Part shown: positions 1-9,320 of the stretch, in pieces | How the letters are laid out: every line of letters begins with the position of its first letter | Position numbering within the stretch: the first letter of the stretch is position 1 | NCBI RefSeq assembly: GCF_025449215.1 | Contig: NZ_CP104900.1 | Location: 1,054,001 to 1,118,000 of the forward strand | Source of the DNA: Shewanella seohaensis | GTDB lineage: Bacteria; Pseudomonadota; Gammaproteobacteria; Enterobacterales; Shewanellaceae | DNA: 64,000 nt | Direction: 5' to 3' | Position numbers and translations under genes: made by a program | The notes under the pieces: generated by a model | Told to the model about the DNA's origin: nothing | Seen by the model: only the letters and a program-made list of their open reading frames with translations | The model's database searches: none

Positions 1-552
1 AATGAATACAAAGCCTTGTTTGCAAACGATACCGACAAGCGCACTTTGCAAGATGTGATTAAAGGTGCCGACGTATTCTTAGGTTTATCTGGCCCGAACG
101 TGATTGGCGCTGAAGAAGTGGCCATGATGGCGGATAAACCAGTGATTTTTGCCTGTTCAAACCCAGATCCTGAAATCAAACCAGAGCTTGCCCACGCGAC
201 GCGCAGCGATTTAATCATGGGTACTGGTCGCAGTGATTATCCAAACCAAGTGAACAACGTTCTGTGTTTCCCATTCATTTTCCGTGGTGCCTTGGATGTG
301 CGTGCATCGTGCATTAACGATGAAATGAAAGTGGCTGCTGTACATGCGATTGCTGGCTTAGCCAAAGAAGAAGTCCCAGCGAGCGTGCTTAAGGCTTATC
401 CAAAGGTGAGTTCATTAAGTTTTGGCCCTGAATATGTGCTACCAAAACCTATGGACCCACGTTTATTACCTCGCGTTGCCCGCGCGGTCGCGCAGGCTGC
501 GATTGATTCGGGTGTTGCGGCAATCACTACGCTGCCACACTACGCCGATTAA
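1..552 (+). CDS. maeB: NADP-type malic enzyme, C-terminal part (5' end outside window)
   Basis: This is the C-terminal ~183 residues of a malic enzyme, which decarboxylates malate to pyruvate with reduction of NAD(P). The frame is open from base 1, so the start lies upstream of the window. The visible part is the end of the NAD(P)-binding domain: the segments FLGLSGPNVIG, FACSNPDPEI and TGRSDYPNQVNNVLCFPFIFRGALDV are hallmarks of the bacterial MaeB family. The protein ends shortly after this domain and lacks the C-terminal phosphotransacetylase-like domain of E. coli MaeB, so it is the short form. A terminator follows at once. Family assignment is firm; cofactor preference is inferred from family resemblance only. 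Confidence 0.9.
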   Translation, partial: NEYKALFANDTDKRTLQDVIKGADVFLGLSGPNVIGAEEVAMMADKPVIFACSNPDPEIKPELAHATRSDLIMGTGRSDYPNQVNNVLCFPFIFRGALDVRASCINDEMKVAAVHAIAGLAKEEVPASVLKAYPKVSSLSFGPEYVLPKPMDPRLLPRVARAVAQAAIDSGVAAITTLPHYAD

Positions 553-573
553 GAGCGAGTTCGACTAAAACCC

Positions 574-600
574 AAAAGAGGCTAATTAGCCTCTTTTTTG
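574..600 (+). terminator. Rho-independent terminator after malic enzyme gene
   Basis: A perfect palindrome with 10-12-bp arms (AAAAGAGGCTAA / TTAGCCTCTTTT) is followed by a T-run. It lies about 20 bp after the malic enzyme stop codon and separates that gene from csrD. Confidence 0.9.
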
Positions 601-767
601 TTTTTACTCGGGATAAAAATTCTGCCATGTGAATGCTTTGCGCGGCGTTGAAAAGCAATCCTTGGTTGCCTTTTGGCTTATGCTACTGAATAATCTTGAG
701 TAGCATTTGTTTAACTCGTGTTAAGAGTGCACCGATAATTATAATAATCCTGCAGGATAGCGGCTCG

Positions 768-2678
768 ATGAAATTCACTCGAATGTTAACTACAAAATTA
801 ACCAGTTTTTGGTTAATGTCCTTGGCCGCTATCGCCTTTGTCTTTTTACTCAGCGCCATGATGAGCTTTGTGCAGTTGACCTATAAGTTTCAACAGCAAA
901 AAGTGACTGAGCTGGAATCCCTGCTGATTGAACATTACCAAACTCAGCCCGATTGGGAGTTAGAGTCTTGGTTGCCGCCTATGCTGCTGGCGTACAACGC
1001 CGTCGAATTCCGTTTGACCATGAAGAGCGAAGTGCTCTTCGCCTATCAGGGCAACGTGCAAACGCAAAATGCCATGGTCTATACCCATTTGCTCGATCCC
1101 CAGTCGGGATTGAATATGACCCTCACGCTGCCACAACCCTTCGAGCATTACAGCGTCAGTTGGTATGAACTGCTTATTTTAGGTGTAGGCTTACTGGCGG
1201 TGATTGCACTGGTGCGTTTTGGCCATGTGTGGTTTTCGCAGCAGTTAGATGGGATTGAAGAGCTTGCCCAGCGTAGCCGACTGATTTTGCAAGGCAAACA
1301 CGAGCAAGCACTCGCAACGCCGGGCAATGGTAAACCTAGGCTCATCAACCGAGCCTTAACTAAACTGCTCGAAGAGTTGCAGGACGCCCATAAAGAGCGC
1401 GGCCGTTTCGATAAGTTTATTCGCTCCAACACTTTTTTAGATGCGCAAACCCGTATCGGTAATCGGTTGTTTTTAAACAACCGCCTCGACGCCTTGAGTC
1501 ATGACCAAGGCATGGTGGCCCACGGGGTGATTTATCTGTTGGAGATGGACGACCTCGATTTATTGCAACAGGCCAAAGGTGAGAGCGCAGTTAAAGAGTT
1601 GCTCCATGCGACAGTCAACAGCATTAATTCTATTTTGCAGACCTTACCCAACAGTATCTTTGCACGCCGCTCCCATAATCAATTTGCGATAGTCGTACCC
1701 CATGTGTCTTTGATTGAGGCCGATCAGCTTGCCAGTAAATTACTCAAAGTCTGTTTGAGCCAACCTTTGCCCGACGATGTGGAGAATCAAGATAACTTTT
1801 ATCATTTAGGCTGCGCTTACTTTACCGCCGGGGATAATGTTAATCAGTTGCTCGATGAGGCCGATATGGCATTACGCGCCGCGCAATTACAAGGTAACAG
1901 TAATTGGTTTATGTACGACAAGGGCGCGATTGATGAGGAGTTTGCTAAAGGCTCGGTGCGTTGGCGCAGCTTCCTAGAGAATGCCTTAGTCCAGCGACGT
2001 TTTTATCCCTTTAGTCAGCCAGTGATGGATTCAGACGGCGTTGAGCATCACAAAGAAATCTTTACCCGGGCGCGGGATAATCAGGGCGCGTTAGTGCGGG
2101 CGACGCTCTTCATTCCTATGGCAAACAAATGCGGTTTGATGCCCCAGATTGAGCGGCAGATGATTGAGCGAGTATTAGGTTTGTTGGCGCAGGAGAAACA
2201 TAATAATCAAGTCTATAGTGTGAACCTGAGCCTGGATACCTTAATGAGCCGCGCCTTTACCCAGTGGCTTAAAACCACTCTGCTCGAATATCGTCACCTG
2301 ACGCCGCAACTGATTTTTGAGGTGTCCGAGGATATCGTTATCCAACACCAAGATAAGCTTATGCCTAAGCTGGATATGATCCGTAAGATGGGCGCGCGAC
2401 TGTGTGTCGACCATGTGGGTCAGCAGGTGGTGGGTACTTACTATATTCGCGAGTGCCATTTCGACATGATTAAACTGCATAGGTCGATTGTGCGTCATAT
2501 TCATTTACGTCCAGAAAATCAATTATTTATTCGGAGCCTTATCGGTGGCTTATATCGCACCGAAGTGCAAGTCTGTGCTGAGGGGATTGAAGTGTTTGAA
2601 GAATGGCAAACACTACAAATTCTCGGTGTGGGTATGGCGCAGGGCATGTATTTTAGTGAGCCGATTGAGGTGCAATAG
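768..2678 (+). CDS. csrD: CsrD/MshH-type regulator with degenerate GGDEF and EAL domains
   Basis: A membrane-anchored protein of 636 residues. In E. coli CsrD promotes RNase E decay of the CsrB/CsrC RNAs; in vibrios the orthologue heads the MSHA locus and is called MshH. One membrane helix lies at about residues 8-38 and a second at about 130-155, followed by a HAMP-like linker, a GGDEF-like domain and a C-terminal EAL-like domain. Both catalytic motifs are degenerate: RRSHNQFAIV stands where GGDEF should be and IFTRARD where EAL should be, so it is probably not a cyclase or phosphodiesterase. An upstream TTG at 696 is in frame, but ATG 768 has an AGGAT ribosome-binding site and gives the family length. 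In E. coli csrD lies directly before mreB; here the MSHA operon sits between them. Confidence 0.9.
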   Translation: MKFTRMLTTKLTSFWLMSLAAIAFVFLLSAMMSFVQLTYKFQQQKVTELESLLIEHYQTQPDWELESWLPPMLLAYNAVEFRLTMKSEVLFAYQGNVQTQNAMVYTHLLDPQSGLNMTLTLPQPFEHYSVSWYELLILGVGLLAVIALVRFGHVWFSQQLDGIEELAQRSRLILQGKHEQALATPGNGKPRLINRALTKLLEELQDAHKERGRFDKFIRSNTFLDAQTRIGNRLFLNNRLDALSHDQGMVAHGVIYLLEMDDLDLLQQAKGESAVKELLHATVNSINSILQTLPNSIFARRSHNQFAIVVPHVSLIEADQLASKLLKVCLSQPLPDDVENQDNFYHLGCAYFTAGDNVNQLLDEADMALRAAQLQGNSNWFMYDKGAIDEEFAKGSVRWRSFLENALVQRRFYPFSQPVMDSDGVEHHKEIFTRARDNQGALVRATLFIPMANKCGLMPQIERQMIERVLGLLAQEKHNNQVYSVNLSLDTLMSRAFTQWLKTTLLEYRHLTPQLIFEVSEDIVIQHQDKLMPKLDMIRKMGARLCVDHVGQQVVGTYYIRECHFDMIKLHRSIVRHIHLRPENQLFIRSLIGGLYRTEVQVCAEGIEVFEEWQTLQILGVGMAQGMYFSEPIEVQ

Positions 2679-2916
2679 CGGGGAATTTTTTCCTCTGCGT
2701 ATGTGATCACTGTGGAAGAATAGGGCCGAAATGTCGGATTTCTCTATATAATTCACTGATTAGCGGCTAAACTAGCCTGTGCCAAAATTATGACGCTGGA
2801 TATGATGGGTTTCACATTTTATAGGTGATGCGCTTTATCCTTATTTCAGTTTTGGACGTTTGTTATTCGCGCTCTTATGACTCAAGCTTTAACTTTATCG
2901 GAAGACAGGCATTTTT

Positions 2917-3795
2917 ATGGATAAAGGACTTTTTGCTCGGTTAGCCTTTTGGCGAGCCAAACAGGCTGGCTCGGCGCTCGGTGTTTATGTCTGTGCCGAT
3001 AAGCTGTGGGTCTATGCTCCCGCGACTGAAAGTCTTGCAGAACAATGGGTTTCCTATGAGCTGCAACAGGATCTGTGGCAACAGGCCTTCGCCGAACTTG
3101 CCAATGCCTTTCCCCACGCCTCTTTGCAAATAGTCCTCGGTAGTGGCCGCTATCAGTTGCTCGTGGCCGACAAACCGAATGTCGATAGTGACGAATTATC
3201 CCAAGCTTTACTCTGGTCTATCAAAGACATGGTTAATATCCCTGTGCCGCAAATTCACTTGGATTACTTTGAGTCGCCCCTGCCGAGCAATAAGCTCAGT
3301 GTGGTTGTGGTGGATAAAGAAAAGTTGCGCGCTATGGTGCAGGCCATCAGCGATCAAGGTTTAAGTGTGCTAGGCATTAGCATCGAAGAATTAGCCATGA
3401 CTAACCTGTTTGATGAGGATAATCAGGCGAGATTAGTCGTGAGCCATCATACAGGCCAAGAGTTGTTGCTGACTGTGGTCAAGCAAGGTCAGCTGTATAT
3501 GCAGCGTCGAGTGCGCGGTTTTACCGAGCTGGATAAGGCCGAAGTGGATGAGCTTAACTACGGACTGGCGGATAACTTAAGCCTAGAAATTCAGCGTTCT
3601 ATGGATTACTTTGAAAGCCAATTGCGTCAGCCTCCAGTCGCCTCAATTGAATTATTTGCCGACGGCGCAGTGGATGCTTTGGCTAAGTTGGTATCGGCTA
3701 ACTTTAACCAAGCCGTTAATGTCGTTAATAAGCGTGCCGTGGGCGCGAGCATGGCGGGATTAGCCTTTAGTGAACTTTCACGAGGTGCCGAGTGA
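2917..3795 (+). CDS. mshI: MSHA biogenesis protein MshI (PilM-like)
   Basis: A cytoplasmic actin-like protein of 292 residues, the PilM-type component of the type IV pilus alignment subcomplex. No signal peptide or membrane helix is visible. The start is ATG 2917, within the sequence ATGGATAAAGGAC. It is first in a run of genes that overlap by a few bases, and its stop overlaps the next start by 4 bp. In vibrios a single longer MshI covers the PilM and PilN parts; here they are split into two genes. The assignment rests on position and on weak PilM-like features, and is strengthened by the intact operon order. Confidence 0.85.
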   Translation: MDKGLFARLAFWRAKQAGSALGVYVCADKLWVYAPATESLAEQWVSYELQQDLWQQAFAELANAFPHASLQIVLGSGRYQLLVADKPNVDSDELSQALLWSIKDMVNIPVPQIHLDYFESPLPSNKLSVVVVDKEKLRAMVQAISDQGLSVLGISIEELAMTNLFDEDNQARLVVSHHTGQELLLTVVKQGQLYMQRRVRGFTELDKAEVDELNYGLADNLSLEIQRSMDYFESQLRQPPVASIELFADGAVDALAKLVSANFNQAVNVVNKRAVGASMAGLAFSELSRGAE

Positions 3796-4394
3796 TAAAA
3801 TCGAGAGTCAATCTATATTCTGCGGCATTATTACCCCCAAAGCAGAGCCTAACCTTTTCGAAATTAATGAGTTATACCCTAGGCTTGGTACTGGTCTGCG
3901 CCACACTTGCGGCCTTTAGCTATTGGCAATTGGCCGAGTCTCAGCGGGCGCTAAGCCAAGCCTCGGCGCAAAAACAACAATTCGATCAGCAAAAAGCGGA
4001 ACTGGAAACGCAAATCGCCGCCCGCAAACCCGATGCTGAGTTAGTCGCGCGCGTCGAGCTAGAGTCGCAGCAGCTCGAGTTAAAACAATTATTGATGAAT
4101 GAGCTGGCACTGCGCTCATCCCTCACCAGTCGAGGTTTTGCGCCCGTGCTGAAGGATTTAGCAATGGTGGCCGATGCGAGTGTTTGGCTGAACCATATTG
4201 TGATTAACGAGCAGCACTTTATGTTTGAAGGCTTTGCCGATCATCCGCAGAGCATTCCGCAATGGGTGGGCAAGTTAAAAACAACGAACACCTTAAAAGG
4301 TCAGGCTTTTTCGTCTATGACCATGGATCGCGGTGAGGATAAACCGCTGGCTTTCACGCTGACGAGTGAGACCCCAGAGGAGCAGGCGCGATGA
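3792..4394 (+). CDS. MSHA biogenesis protein, PilN-like (MshI2)
   Basis: A PilN-type inner-membrane protein of 200 residues. A short cytoplasmic N-terminus precedes one membrane helix at about residues 25-48 (LMSYTLGLVLVCATLAAFSYW), then a Q/A/E-rich coiled coil at about 50-100 and a small globular domain. The GTG start at 3792 overlaps the mshI stop, and the 3' end overlaps mshJ. It should bridge the MshI cytoplasmic protein to MshJ in the periplasm. It corresponds to the C-terminal part of longer MshI proteins in vibrios. Confidence 0.8.
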   Translation: MIKSRVNLYSAALLPPKQSLTFSKLMSYTLGLVLVCATLAAFSYWQLAESQRALSQASAQKQQFDQQKAELETQIAARKPDAELVARVELESQQLELKQLLMNELALRSSLTSRGFAPVLKDLAMVADASVWLNHIVINEQHFMFEGFADHPQSIPQWVGKLKTTNTLKGQAFSSMTMDRGEDKPLAFTLTSETPEEQAR

Positions 4395-5041
4395 AAGCCC
4401 GATTTGAACAGTTAGCGCAAAAGTTTGATGTTCTCAGCCAGCGTGAGCGCGGACTTATCGCTCTCGCCGTGTTAGTGCTGGTCGCCATGTCGGCCTATAT
4501 GCCTATCGAGTCGCTGTGGAAACAACAGCATTCGACGGCGCAGCAAGTGAAGGCGTTAGAGCAAGAAAACAAGATTTCGATGCAACAGATTGATTTATAT
4601 CAGCAGCGACTGGCGATGGATCCTAATCAGGACTATCGCCAGCGTTTAAACTTGTTGCAGCAACAGAATCAAGAGATTGATGCTCAGCTTAATGAGCAGA
4701 TGGTGGACATGGTGCCCGCCGATTATATGCCTGAGCTATTAGGTAATCTGCTTGGACAGGTTCAAGGCATTAAATTACTTAAGTTTACCTCGGTTACGCC
4801 CGTGCCACTCCTTGCCGTGGGTGAAGAGAAAAAGCTGAATCTCTACAGCCATGGAATACGCATGAGCTTGGAGGGGGATTATTTTTCTGTGCTGCGCTTT
4901 GTTGAAGCGGTAGAGGCCATGCCCGACAAACTTTACTGGAAACGACTCGACTATAAAGTAGCCGAATACCCTAAGGGGAAAATCGATATTGAGCTTTATA
5001 CCTTGAGTATCAATAAGGACTTTATCAGTGTCGCTAAATAA
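4391..5041 (+). CDS. mshJ: MSHA biogenesis protein MshJ (PilO-like)
   Basis: An inner-membrane alignment protein of 216 residues, PilO-type. It has a membrane helix at about residues 20-38 (RGLIALAVLVLVAMSAYMPI), a Gln-rich coiled coil at about 45-105 and a C-terminal ferredoxin-like globular domain. It should pair with the PilN-like protein to link the cytoplasmic motor to the secretin. It overlaps the upstream gene by 4 bp and mshK by 14 bp, so the genes are translationally coupled. Confidence 0.85.
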   Translation: MKARFEQLAQKFDVLSQRERGLIALAVLVLVAMSAYMPIESLWKQQHSTAQQVKALEQENKISMQQIDLYQQRLAMDPNQDYRQRLNLLQQQNQEIDAQLNEQMVDMVPADYMPELLGNLLGQVQGIKLLKFTSVTPVPLLAVGEEKKLNLYSHGIRMSLEGDYFSVLRFVEAVEAMPDKLYWKRLDYKVAEYPKGKIDIELYTLSINKDFISVAK

Positions 5042-5345
5042 GCCTTATATTTTCATTGCATTATTGGGGTTGTCTGCCCATGTATCGGCCGAAACCTTAA
5101 GGGATCCGACCTTGCCCGGCAAAGGCTACTCGGCCGCCGGCGCCGTGACTCAGAACCAAAACAAAGCCCTAGTGCTTAACAGCATTGTCAGCTCGGGCAA
5201 CACGGCCTATGCCGTGATCAACAATAAGATTGTGTCCGTGGGAGACAGTATTCAAGGGGTCAAAGTGGTGCGTATCACCCCCTCGTCGGTCTCCTTGTCT
5301 GACGGACGGAAATTAGCATTATTTCAAGCAATAATAGAGAGATAG
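5028..5345 (+). CDS. mshK: MSHA biogenesis protein MshK (PilP-like)
   Basis: A small periplasmic protein of 105 residues. It has a signal peptide (IFIALLGLSAHVSAE, cleavage after about residue 21), then a DPTLPGKG motif like the DPFR-type motif of PilP/GspC proteins and a short HR-type domain with VVRITPSSVSLSDGR. PilP-type proteins couple the alignment complex to the secretin MshL, which is the next gene. The GTG start lies inside mshJ (14-bp overlap). Confidence 0.85.
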   Translation: MSLNKPYIFIALLGLSAHVSAETLRDPTLPGKGYSAAGAVTQNQNKALVLNSIVSSGNTAYAVINNKIVSVGDSIQGVKVVRITPSSVSLSDGRKLALFQAIIER

Positions 5346-5359
5346 GGAATAACACTCAG

Positions 5360-7045
5360 ATGACAGCCATTAAATATATTACGCCTCTACTCTCACTTTG
5401 CCTTATGGCCTGCCAAACCACGGATAGACCGCAGCCCGTTGCTTCAAAAGAAGCGCTGGCCACCTCGATGCAAACCGCGAGTCAGCCAACGCCTCCACCA
5501 CCGGCCACTATGCCCGATGCGGTGCAGCGTGAGCTGAACGCCAATGCCATGATGGGTGGGTTAACTCCGCCAATGGAAACAGAGCGTCGTATCGATGTGT
5601 CTGCCCATGATGTGGATGCGAGGGTGTTTTTCCCAAGCCTAGTGCAGGGCACTCCCTTTAGCGTGGCTGTGCACCCCGATGTGCAGGGCACGATTTCATT
5701 GTCACTTAAAGGTGTGACACTGAGTGAAGCCATTCAAGTGGTGGAAGATATTTATGGTTATGAGGTGAGCCGTGAAGGGCGCATCCTGCGCGTGTTCCCT
5801 GCGGGCATGCGGACTGAGACTTTCCCATTAAATTACTTATACATGGAGCGCGATGGTCTATCGCTGACCTCTGTGAGTTCTGGCCGGATCTCCGACAATA
5901 ACAACTCTAATAACAATAACTCCAATAACAACAATTCGAACAACGGCAATTTTGGCAATAACAGCAACAATAACAATTCCAACAACGGTAATTACGGCAA
6001 CAATAACAGCAGCGATAGCACTAACGGCACCTTTATTCGTTCGCGCACTAAGACCGATTTTTGGGGTGAATTGAAAGAAACCTTGAGCGCCATTATTGGT
6101 GACACTGGCGGTGGTCGTCAGGTGGTGGTGACGCCACAGGCGGGATTAGTGACTATTCGTGCCTATCCTAATGAGTTACGTCAGGTACGTGCCTTTTTAA
6201 ATTCCGCCGAGAGCCATCTGCAGCGCCAAGTGATCCTCGAGGCGAAGATCCTCGAAGTCACTTTGTCTGATGGTTATCAGCAAGGTATTCAATGGGATAA
6301 CGTATTAGGCCATGTTGGTAACACTGATATTAATTTCGGCACCTCTGGGGGTGCAGGCTTGAGCGATAAAATCACCGCCTCCCTCGGTGGCGTGACTTCC
6401 TTGAGCATTAAAGGTTCAGATTTCAAGACCATGATTAGCCTGCTCGATACCCAAGGCGATGTGGACGTGCTGTCTAGCCCAAGGGTGACGGCATCGAACA
6501 ACCAAAAAGCGGTGATTAAGGTCGGTACCGACGAGTACTTTGTCACCGACGTGTCATCGACCACAGTGGCGGGCACTACACCTGTAACCACGCCTCAGGT
6601 TGAGTTAACGCCGTTTTTCTCGGGCATCGCGTTGGATGTGACGCCGCAAATCGACAAAGACGGCAATGTGCTGCTCCATGTGCATCCTTCCGTTATTGAT
6701 GTAAAAGAACAAACCAAGGACATTAAGGTCAGCAGCGAATCCTTAGAACTGCCGTTGGCACAGAGCGAGATCCGTGAATCCGATACCGTTATCCGCGCAG
6801 CCTCAGGCGATGTGGTGGTGATCGGTGGTTTGATGAAGAGCGAAAATACCGAAGTGGTTTCTCAAGTACCCCTGCTCGGTGATATTCCGCTCGTCGGCGA
6901 ATTATTTAAAAACCGCAGCAAGCAGAAAAAGAAAACCGAGCTGATTATTATGTTAAAGCCTACCGTAGTAGGTAATGATACTTGGAAAAACGAGTTGGAG
7001 CGTTCTAAGACCTTACTCGACCGTTGGTATCCAGAAAATAAGTAA
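5360..7045 (+). CDS. mshL: MSHA secretin MshL
   Basis: The outer-membrane secretin through which the MSHA pilus passes, 561 residues. The N-terminus is a lipoprotein signal (LLSLCLMACQTT, lipobox LMAC), followed by a secretin N-domain, a long Asn/Ser/Gly stretch at about residues 180-218, and a C-terminal secretin core containing SSPRVTASNNQKAVIKVGTD and VIGGLMKSE, ending with VPLLGDIPLVGELFK. The Asn-rich stretch is encoded by imperfect AAY-type trinucleotide repeats. It sits between mshK and mshM with short spacers. Confidence 0.95.
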   Translation: MTAIKYITPLLSLCLMACQTTDRPQPVASKEALATSMQTASQPTPPPPATMPDAVQRELNANAMMGGLTPPMETERRIDVSAHDVDARVFFPSLVQGTPFSVAVHPDVQGTISLSLKGVTLSEAIQVVEDIYGYEVSREGRILRVFPAGMRTETFPLNYLYMERDGLSLTSVSSGRISDNNNSNNNNSNNNNSNNGNFGNNSNNNNSNNGNYGNNNSSDSTNGTFIRSRTKTDFWGELKETLSAIIGDTGGGRQVVVTPQAGLVTIRAYPNELRQVRAFLNSAESHLQRQVILEAKILEVTLSDGYQQGIQWDNVLGHVGNTDINFGTSGGAGLSDKITASLGGVTSLSIKGSDFKTMISLLDTQGDVDVLSSPRVTASNNQKAVIKVGTDEYFVTDVSSTTVAGTTPVTTPQVELTPFFSGIALDVTPQIDKDGNVLLHVHPSVIDVKEQTKDIKVSSESLELPLAQSEIRESDTVIRAASGDVVVIGGLMKSENTEVVSQVPLLGDIPLVGELFKNRSKQKKKTELIIMLKPTVVGNDTWKNELERSKTLLDRWYPENK

Positions 7046-7051
7046 GCTTCC

Positions 7052-7980
7052 ATGTATTTGAAGCACTTTGGACTCAGTCAAACGCCATTTTCGTTAACAC
7101 CTAATACCGGATTTTTTTCGGGTTATCCCCGCACGTAGAGGCGCTGCAAGTGTTGCAGACCGCCCTACAAACCGGGGAGGGTTTTATCAAAGTCACTGGC
7201 GAAGTGGGCACGGGCAAAACCTTAATCTGCCGTAAGTTGATTAATGAGCTGCCGCAGGGCTTCCATTGTGCATATCTTCCTAATCCTTATCTCACCCCCG
7301 CCGAGCTGCGCTGGGCGGTGGCCAATGAACTTGGATTAAAATACACCAGCGAAATCGATCAGCAGCAACTTACCGGACTTATCCAGCAGCAATTACTCGC
7401 CTTAAGTGCCCATGGTCACGCCATCGTATTAGTGTTGGACGAAGCGCAGGCCTTGCCCGATGAGAGCCTCGAAGCGCTGCGACTGTTTACCAATCTTGAA
7501 ACCGAAAGCCGTAAGCTGCTGCAAGTGGTGCTCTTTGGTCAGCCCGAGTTGGATGAGCGATTAAAGCGTCAAGCCTTTAGACAACTGCGGCAGCGCATCA
7601 CCTTTAGCTACAGTCTGCGGCCGTTAACCTGGGATGAAACCGATGCCTACATTCGTTACCGCTTAGCGGTAGCTGGCTATGCGGGACAAGCCTTATTTGG
7701 CCCTAAACTCACCCGTAAGATCGCCGAGGCATCACGTGGTATTCCAAGATTGATCAATATTTTAGCCCATAAGGCCTTGATGCTCAGTTTCGGCGAAGGC
7801 GCAACTCAGGTACGTATGGCACATATCAAGGGCGCGATACAGGATACCGAAGATGCCAGTCGCGGCTCACAAAGGTGGCCAGCGTATATGGCGATCGCCC
7901 TGATAGCATGTGCAGCGGCAATTGGGGCATTACTGCTCTCTGGCGTTAACCTGCAACAGTTGTGGGGAGGCGCAGCATGA
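7052..7980 (+). CDS. mshM: MSHA AAA+ ATPase MshM (single-base frameshift near the 5' end)
   Basis: An ExeA/GspA-type AAA+ ATPase of about 309 residues when repaired. ATP-binding motifs are visible: Walker A GEVGTGKT (about residues 49-56), Walker B IVLVLDEAQAL, and the sensor-like ASRGIPRLINILAHKAL. A C-terminal membrane helix lies near the end (YMAIALIACAAAIGALLLSGV). Translation from ATG 7052 gives YLKHFGLSQTPFSLTPNTGFF, then hits TAG at 7136. Adding one T in the 7-T run at 7112-7118 gives GFFFGLSPHVEALQ and joins the main frame; one C at 7127-7130 is the alternative. This is probably a read error. The stop overlaps the mshN start (ATGA). Confidence 0.85.
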
Positions 7981-9320
7981 GTGTGATCAACAAGATGCTG
8001 CAGGATCTCGACAAGCGCCAGCAGGGGCATTCCCTTAGCAATGTCGCTGTGCATCAGGCGCAGTATTTAGGGCGCCCCAATCCATCACGCAAATGGTTAG
8101 TAATCAGCTTAGTGTCGCTGCTAGTGGGCGGCTTATCGGTATATGCCTTTCAGGCGAGTTACGGCGTAAAGAGCGTCGCGGATGACAGTGTAAATCCTGT
8201 AGCGAGTGCGCAAACTGAGCCGGATAACGCCAGCCCAAAGACAGATACGAGTCCTCTGGAAACAGAAACGACTAAATCAACAGAAACGACGACACCAACT
8301 GAGACAACTGCCGAGATGGTGCAAGTGAGTCCGCCGTCAACAGCAGCTCCTGCAAAGGAGATCTCTGCGTCAGCAGAATCTGCCCCAAGTGTGGCTCAAT
8401 CTTCCCGTGTCAACGCGGCGGCCGTTGAGCCAATGAGTGAACAGACAACTGTGTCGATTGCGGCAAACACTTCAAGCAATACGCCTAACAAGGCTGCATT
8501 AACCCAAGAGTCGGCGCAAACACAGGCTGAGTCACAACAGGTTGCGGTTAAAGCAAATCAAGCAGACGTTAACGCAAATCAGAGCGAAGTAAAAATAACT
8601 CAAACAGAGACCAAGGCGAGTGAGTCAGTCGCGCCTGCTGCGACTCAGGTTTCGAGTCAAACTTCGCCCCAGGCTTCGAGCCAAACTGCGGCTCAGGCTC
8701 AGTCTGCGGGGCAAATGGCGATTCGAGAAGTGAAGTTATCCCCAAGCCAACTCGCGCAAAAGCAGTTAGTGTTAGCGGCGGATGCCGAAAAGCAGGGGCA
8801 GCTGGTTAAGGCGATGGATTACTACGCTAAAGCACTCAAGCTCGATCCAAGTTTGCATGAGTCGCGCAAACAACTGGCGGCGCTGCATTATGGTCAAGGT
8901 GAGCTGGCGCAAGCAGCCGAAGTGTTGGCGCAGGGACGATTGCTTTATCCGCAAGAGTTTGAATTTGCTTTGCTATTGGCAAGGGTGCAACATGCTATGG
9001 GTGAGACAGATTCGGCTCTTGCTAGCCTTGCTCAAATCCCCGATAGCCATAGCTTGGCGAGGCAAAAGTGGTTAGCGCAAACGGATTTGGCCCAAAAACA
9101 AGGCCAATATCCTTTAGTCGAGCAGGCTTACCGCAAGTTATTGCAGCAGGAGCCACAGCAGGGAAAATGGTGGATGGGATTAGCCTATGCCCTCGATTCA
9201 CAGCAGCAATTCGGCCCCGCCAGTCAGGCCTATCGCACCGCCTTAAGTTATTCAGGCCTGTCGACCCAAGCCACGGCTTTTATTGAACAACGTTTACAAC
9301 AACTAGGAGATAGCCAATGA
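7977..9320 (+). CDS. mshN: MSHA biogenesis protein MshN (TPR protein)
   Basis: A protein of 447 residues with an N-terminal cytoplasmic stretch (SVINKMLQDLDKRQ), one membrane helix at about residues 38-60, a long low-complexity periplasmic linker rich in T, S, A, Q and E (about 65-250), and C-terminal tetratricopeptide repeats. The N-terminal motif INKMLQDLD also occurs in MshN and GspB-type partners of ExeA ATPases, which fits its position after mshM. ATG 7977 is chosen because it overlaps the mshM stop; a longer frame from 7962 exists. The 3' end overlaps mshE by 4 bp. Confidence 0.9.
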   Translation: MSVINKMLQDLDKRQQGHSLSNVAVHQAQYLGRPNPSRKWLVISLVSLLVGGLSVYAFQASYGVKSVADDSVNPVASAQTEPDNASPKTDTSPLETETTKSTETTTPTETTAEMVQVSPPSTAAPAKEISASAESAPSVAQSSRVNAAAVEPMSEQTTVSIAANTSSNTPNKAALTQESAQTQAESQQVAVKANQADVNANQSEVKITQTETKASESVAPAATQVSSQTSPQASSQTAAQAQSAGQMAIREVKLSPSQLAQKQLVLAADAEKQGQLVKAMDYYAKALKLDPSLHESRKQLAALHYGQGELAQAAEVLAQGRLLYPQEFEFALLLARVQHAMGETDSALASLAQIPDSHSLARQKWLAQTDLAQKQGQYPLVEQAYRKLLQQEPQQGKWWMGLAYALDSQQQFGPASQAYRTALSYSGLSTQATAFIEQRLQQLGDSQ

